DNA of 7,926 nucleotides from assembly GCA_945872015.1 (NCBI GenBank), contig CAMBYJ010000079.1:1-7926 (forward strand). The letters run 5' to 3'. Within the stretch, counting starts at the first letter, position 1, and every line of letters begins with the position of its first letter. The translations under genes were made by a program, and so were the position numbers. The notes beneath the pieces are model-generated. The model saw only the letters and a program-made list of their open reading frames with translations, did not search any database and had not been told where the DNA came from. Of the stretch, positions 3,975-7,926 are shown piece after piece. Origin of the DNA: Chitinophaga pinensis (lineage in GTDB: Bacteria > Bacteroidota > Bacteroidia > AKYH767-A > OLB10).

Positions 3975-5535
3975 TAATATCAAATTCTACACGCCTATTT
4001 TTAAACCTACCCTCAGGTGTATCATTTGAAGCAATTGGCTTGCTTAAACCAAATGATAGGGTTGTAATTCTTGTTGTTGGAATACCAGACTTAATCAAAT
4101 AATCTCTAACTGCTTTAGCTCTATTTCCTGATAAAAATAAATTGAATTCTGCGCTACCCTTATTATCTGTATGTCCAGAAAGCGTAACTAACCAATTCGT
4201 ATTTGCTTTAAGCAACAAAACAAGGCCGTTTAACAATACCTTTGAATTTGCGGGAAGGACAGAAGAATTAAACTCAAATTGAATGTTTTCAATTGTTGAT
4301 TGATCAATTAAATTGTTCATTTCACTATCTTCTAAATCTTCTTTTGGAGTTATTTCTTCTTTTACTGGATTTGTATCATCTGGTTTAACTTGAAGTGCTA
4401 ACTGATTTTTAGCAAGTTGAATTTGCTGATTAAGTAATAATGAAATACCTTTTAACTCCTTAATACTAAGTTTAATTTCATCGATTGACTTATCTTTAAA
4501 AGATTCAGGAAAATTGGTGCCATATTTAAGTAAGGATTTATCGATAAATGAGAAAATATCCTTGGAAACACCAATTGCCTTAGCCTCCTGAATAACTAAC
4601 ATTAATTCCTCTTTAGTGGAAATTAACTCCTTTAAAATTTCAATATTTGATGCAAGCAAAACGACAGTATCGATAATTTGAATTTTTTCTTTTTGAATTG
4701 AAAATTTAACAATCTCATCCTGTAGTCCTTTAGAGAATCTATTAGTAGCAAAATAACCAACCGAGTCATTTTCGAACATTAAAGTCAATTCATCATAGAT
4801 AGTATTGAAATCGTTACCCATTGAGCTTACTTGTTCTTCTTTGTATAGAAATAAATCGTAGCCACCAATTGAATTAAACCCATTAGATGTAAAATAAAGA
4901 TTCCCTTCAAAAACATACGGTGCCATCTCATTCTTTGGAGAACAGGCATTTTGAATTTTCTGTATTGCTCCAAATTTAACACCATCGAAATCACAAAAAT
5001 ATAGATCAAGATTTCCATCTTTATTCTGCATGTCTGAGGAAAAATAAATTTTATGACCCAACTTATCATAAAAAGGATAACTGACATTATATTTTAAGGA
5101 ATTATACGGAAAATCAAGTGCGTTTTCCCATTTACCATTCATAAATTTAGAGTAATAAATTCCCAACATGTCGTTACTCAACAAACCATGATTATTCGTG
5201 AAAAATAATATGTCAGATGACCCTGAAATAGGCCCATCATAAAAATTCGAATTCATAGACGTTTGAGCACCAAATTCCTTAGTATCAAAAGTGGCTGGAA
5301 TTAACTTACAATCTTTAACTTCGTACAAATCAGTATAAGGCTTTTTAGTATTTGGATCAATCATGATTCCCAAATCATCGAAAGAAGCAGAAACGCAATA
5401 CAATTTGCTTCCAATCATTCTTAGTCCAAATTCATCATTTTCAGTATTAAAACACACAGTGCTTAGTGTTACCTTTTGCGCAAAGGGAACAAACCACAAA
5501 AAAAATAAACTGAAAAATAATACTGCTAATTTCAA
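3961..5535 (-). CDS. PD40 propeller/OmpA-domain outer-membrane-associated protein
   Basis: This 524-residue protein starts with a signal peptide (MKLAVLFFSLFFLWFVPFAQ, cleavage near residue 19). Residues about 95-285 contain PD40/WD40-like strands: DILFFTNN, HKIYFSSDMQNKDGNLDLYF, GNLYFTSNGF with GGYDLFLY, and VGYFATNRF. A helical, Lys/Glu-rich linker follows (about 295-410). Residues about 415-522 form an OmpA C-terminal domain: IQFEFNSSVL, LSGHTDNKGSAEFNLFLSGN, RAKAVRDYL and NRRVEF. The Asp in HTDNKG (457) and the first Arg of NRRVEF (514) are the usual diaminopimelate-binding positions. The protein probably sits in the periplasm, bound to peptidoglycan. The layout is like PorE-type and other OmpA proteins encoded with T9SS PorP/SprF partners. 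It lies 12 bp after the PorP/SprF gene, so cotranscription is likely. It lacks the TPR domain of PorE, so it is a related rather than an orthologous protein. Confidence 0.88.
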   Translation of the reverse strand: MKLAVLFFSLFFLWFVPFAQKVTLSTVCFNTENDEFGLRMIGSKLYCVSASFDDLGIMIDPNTKKPYTDLYEVKDCKLIPATFDTKEFGAQTSMNSNFYDGPISGSSDILFFTNNHGLLSNDMLGIYYSKFMNGKWENALDFPYNSLKYNVSYPFYDKLGHKIYFSSDMQNKDGNLDLYFCDFDGVKFGAIQKIQNACSPKNEMAPYVFEGNLYFTSNGFNSIGGYDLFLYKEEQVSSMGNDFNTIYDELTLMFENDSVGYFATNRFSKGLQDEIVKFSIQKEKIQIIDTVVLLASNIEILKELISTKEELMLVIQEAKAIGVSKDIFSFIDKSLLKYGTNFPESFKDKSIDEIKLSIKELKGISLLLNQQIQLAKNQLALQVKPDDTNPVKEEITPKEDLEDSEMNNLIDQSTIENIQFEFNSSVLPANSKVLLNGLVLLLKANTNWLVTLSGHTDNKGSAEFNLFLSGNRAKAVRDYLIKSGIPTTRITTLSFGLSKPIASNDTPEGRFKNRRVEFDITNKK

Positions 5536-5547
5536 AAGTAGATTTTA

Positions 5548-6477
5548 TTAAATGAAGAATCTGGGACTTTGTGACCTATTAGATTTTTGAGGAAATCTAA
5601 ACCTTAAAGCCAATTCATGAGTTTGCGTCGTTACCCTATTCAATTGATTAACAGGATATGAAAATGAATAACCCACATAAAATTTCTGTTTAATATCATA
5701 ACCAACAATAGCACCCAATCCAGATTGCCATTGATAAGTAACTCCAAAGTCAAAGTTTTTATTAAAGGATAGTATTGTATTTACATCTAAATTATAAGGA
5801 GTTCCACTTACATACCTAGAAACAATATTTGGCCTTAAATCTAAGCGATTATTGAGTTTGAAGCAACCGCCAACATAAGCAATAAACCCTTTTCTAGTAT
5901 CAACAAAATTGGTCATATTACTATTTAAAAAATTAGTTTTGGCCAACTGTGGCATAGCAAATCCCGCATAAAACTTTTTTGAATAGAGTAAGCCTCCAAA
6001 ACCTGCATTGAAAGCAATTCCAGTTCTTAAGTTACTTTGCATATAAGGGTCATTATCTACTATTGTACTAAGTTCTGTTAAGTTAACTGTTGTATTAGAT
6101 ATACTCATTCGAATGCCAAGACCAAACTTCCAATTTTCAGAAAGTTTGAGATGATAGGCTAAATTTATATCAGACTTTGTTAAATTAACTGGACCATATT
6201 GGTCACCTAATAATGCTACCCCAACTCCAAAATTATCCATCACCTTGAAATTGCCGGAGGCAGTATAGGTTTTAGGAGCGCCTGGAATTCCAACCCACTG
6301 ATTTACTGCTAAAGCAGAAATTTCAGAATATGAGTTAGCTCCTGCTTGTGCAGGATTTAACATTAAAATATTAAATTGATTTTGCCTAAAGTTAGGGTCT
6401 CCTTGAGTAAAGGTTACGAAAGCAGAACAACTAAAAGTTATTGCTAATACGCAGTTAAAAATCTTATTATTTTTCAT
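5548..6477 (-). CDS. PorP/SprF family type IX secretion outer-membrane protein
   Basis: This 309-residue protein has a signal peptide and then the family's N-terminal signature: QGDPNFRQNQFNILMLNPAQ followed by AGA, equivalent to the Q-PxFxQ-FNxLxxNPAxAG consensus. The rest alternates amphipathic strands typical of an outer-membrane beta barrel (FGVGVALLGDQYGP, WKFGLGIRMSIS, KFYAGFAMPQL, FDFGVTYQWQSGLGAIVGYD, KFYVGYSFSYPVNQL). Length and signature fit PorP/SprF. In this family, PorP binds PorK/N ring components and SprF is needed for secretion and surface attachment of the SprB adhesin. It sits between the sorting-domain adhesin gene (21 bp upstream) and the OmpA gene (12 bp downstream), which suggests a dedicated SprF-like partner for that adhesin. 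The core T9SS machinery is not in the window. Confidence 0.93.
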   Translation of the reverse strand: MKNNKIFNCVLAITFSCSAFVTFTQGDPNFRQNQFNILMLNPAQAGANSYSEISALAVNQWVGIPGAPKTYTASGNFKVMDNFGVGVALLGDQYGPVNLTKSDINLAYHLKLSENWKFGLGIRMSISNTTVNLTELSTIVDNDPYMQSNLRTGIAFNAGFGGLLYSKKFYAGFAMPQLAKTNFLNSNMTNFVDTRKGFIAYVGGCFKLNNRLDLRPNIVSRYVSGTPYNLDVNTILSFNKNFDFGVTYQWQSGLGAIVGYDIKQKFYVGYSFSYPVNQLNRVTTQTHELALRFRFPQKSNRSQSPRFFI

Positions 6478-6498
6478 TGATATACTTTTTATAAGTAA

Positions 6499-7926
6499 TT
6501 ATTGTACACGATTGATATAGACATACCCTGATTCTATTTTGCCATTATCCAATTGCAATAGGTAATAATAGGTTGCATCTGGTAACGATTCGCCTGAATC
6601 AAGTAGCGTTCCATCCCAAGTGCTGTTATAATTATCACTCTTGAATACTAAATTTCCATATCTATTATAGACTTGTAAGATCTTAGTGTCGTAATTATTC
6701 AATCCTAAGATTTCGAAATAGTCATTGATATTATCTCCATTAGGAGTATACCCGGTAGGAATTACAATCGCCATTGTGTCGATAAATGGATCACAAGCAT
6801 CATCAAGCCCATCAAAATCAATATCTATACCTGAACCTACAACTGTTATGTTGATATTAGCAATTGTAGAATTTCCACTATTGTCAATGACTGTTACTGT
6901 AATTGGATTAATGCCAATGTCATCGCAAGTAAAGGTCGATTGACTATATATAACTGTGTCTATTCCGCAATTATCACTTGAATTGACATCAATTTGAGCA
7001 AAGCTTAAACTTACATTACCTGTAAGGTCAAGCACTAATGTAGCATCAATCAAATTAACATATGGAGCAATTACATCAATTACAACAACAGATTGAGTAG
7101 CTGATGCGCTATTTCCACTTGCGTCAGTAACAGTCCATGTTACAGTAGTTGTTCCTAAAGGGAAGACCAATGGAGCATCATTTGTAATGGCAAATTGTGT
7201 GCAATTATCTGTTGCTGTAGGAACTCCTATATACACTCCTGATGCATCACATGATAAATTAGACTGAACAGTAACCGTTGCAGGAGCAGCTATTTGAGGA
7301 ACTATCGTATCGTTAACTGTTACTGTTTGAATAGCTGTAGATGTATTTGAGAAAGCATCAGATACGATCCATGTAACTTGAGTTATACCAATTGGGAAGT
7401 TAAACGGTGCATTATTAGTAACTGATGTTACAGCACAATTGTCTGATGTTACTGGTAGACCAAGATTGATTCCCGAAACGGAACATCCAGAAGTAAGGTT
7501 CACGGTTAAATTCGCCGGAGCAATAATAACAGGATTTATCGTATCACCAATAGTTACTGTAACTGTTGCAGATGATATTGAACATCCAAAGTTATTACTA
7601 ACTGTCACAAAATAGTAACCAGCAATTCCTGCGGTGATTGTATCATTAGAAATTCCTGTATTCCAAGAATAACTTGCGTACGTTGATGGAACAGATAATT
7701 CAATAGTGGTATTAGGACAAAGCATGGTTGAACCGCTTGCAACAATAACTGGTATTATTGGTAATGGATTCACAACCACTGCTGCACTTACTACAGAAGT
7801 ACAACCATTACCATTCGTTACTGAATAATTTATAGTTGAATTTCCTGATGAAATTGCAGATATAATTGCAACGTTTCCACTTGCACTTACTGTCGCTACT
7901 GCTGTATTACTTGATGTCCATACACC
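6499..7926 (-). CDS. Large T9SS surface protein, C-terminal part, with HYR domains and type B sorting domain (5' end outside window)
   Basis: The frame is open to the right edge, giving 475 residues of a larger protein; the GTG at 7779 is internal. Residues 1-54 are the end of an Ig-like repeat (GVWTSSNTAVATVSASGN...VTNGNGC...VNPLP). An Ig-like/PKD-like domain follows (about 55-127), then two HYR domains (about 128-206 and 207-283) with the typical D-PxI-AP-TV, SDNC/TDNC and G-T-VTW-V-DA-GN motifs, and a third HYR-like domain (about 285-362). Next comes an acidic DIDFDGLDDACDP stretch resembling thrombospondin type 3 calcium-binding repeats (368-380). The end is a gliding-motility-associated C-terminal (type B) domain: YTPNGDNINDYFEI, QVYNRYGNLVFKS, STWDG and TYYYLLQLDNG. 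It should be exported by the T9SS and held at the cell surface, probably for adhesion. It is first of three minus-strand genes. Confidence 0.93.
   Translation of the reverse strand, partial: GVWTSSNTAVATVSASGNVAIISAISSGNSTINYSVTNGNGCTSVVSAAVVVNPLPIIPVIVASGSTMLCPNTTIELSVPSTYASYSWNTGISNDTITAGIAGYYFVTVSNNFGCSISSATVTVTIGDTINPVIIAPANLTVNLTSGCSVSGINLGLPVTSDNCAVTSVTNNAPFNFPIGITQVTWIVSDAFSNTSTAIQTVTVNDTIVPQIAAPATVTVQSNLSCDASGVYIGVPTATDNCTQFAITNDAPLVFPLGTTTVTWTVTDASGNSASATQSVVVIDVIAPYVNLIDATLVLDLTGNVSLSFAQIDVNSSDNCGIDTVIYSQSTFTCDDIGINPITVTVIDNSGNSTIANINITVVGSGIDIDFDGLDDACDPFIDTMAIVIPTGYTPNGDNINDYFEILGLNNYDTKILQVYNRYGNLVFKSDNYNSTWDGTLLDSGESLPDATYYYLLQLDNGKIESGYVYINRVQ

Noticed and set aside
4827..5551. 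Small frames inside the OmpA-type gene on either strand
   Set aside because: They lie in other frames of a well-supported gene with a signal peptide, propeller strands and an OmpA domain; nothing supports independent expression.
6725..6943. Plus-strand 72-codon frame opposite the adhesin sorting domain
   Set aside because: It is fully antisense to the sorting-domain region and shows only low-complexity hydrophobic sequence.
7777..7779. GTG as the start of the adhesin gene
   Set aside because: The same frame continues open to the window edge and encodes a typical Ig-like repeat, so this codon is an internal valine.

Overview
The window looks like a chromosome segment from a Bacteroidota bacterium, probably Flavobacteriales-like. 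Three things point there: a type IX secretion (T9SS) type B C-terminal sorting domain, a PorP/SprF family outer-membrane protein, and a perfect Bacteroidota-type -7 element (TAnnTTTG). The DNA is A+T-rich throughout, except for the visibly more G+C-rich yifB fragment at the left edge. The genus cannot be told from the sequence.

Left edge (2-454, +): the 3' end of yifB/comM, an AAA+ Mg-chelatase-like ATPase. Middle (about 455-3727): an accessory block of five small genes with no integrase, transposase or tRNA. Three genes form a leftward run (2606 to 472): a one-unit TPR-like protein, a protein with three copies of the same unit, and a two-TM protein ending in a DUF1566 (Lcl_C-like) domain. 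Two genes run rightward (2765-3632): a secreted DUF4468-like protein and a small membrane protein. A 158-bp divergent promoter region (2607-2764) separates the two groups.

Boundary (3633-3960): this stretch has no intact gene but is the most informative part. It holds a bidirectional terminator, a truncated minus-strand ORF end, a near-perfect second copy of the yifB 3' end (3728-3820, gap-free match to 394-486), a short remnant that looks like the C-terminus of another DUF1566 gene, and a third, diverged and frameshifted yifB 3' end (3825-3937). The block is thus bracketed by copies of the yifB tail. The simplest reading is repeated insertion of cargo at the yifB 3' end, each time replacing the tail and pushing the old one downstream. 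No recombinase is visible and the mechanism is unknown.

Right part (3961-7926, -): a tight three-gene run, probably one transcript, read from right to left. It encodes the C-terminal part of a large multi-domain surface protein (Ig-like and HYR domains, acidic Ca-binding-like motif, type B sorting domain), a PorP/SprF-like protein, and a PD40-propeller/OmpA protein. By established T9SS knowledge this is a surface adhesin with its dedicated outer-membrane partner and a peptidoglycan-binding accessory protein.
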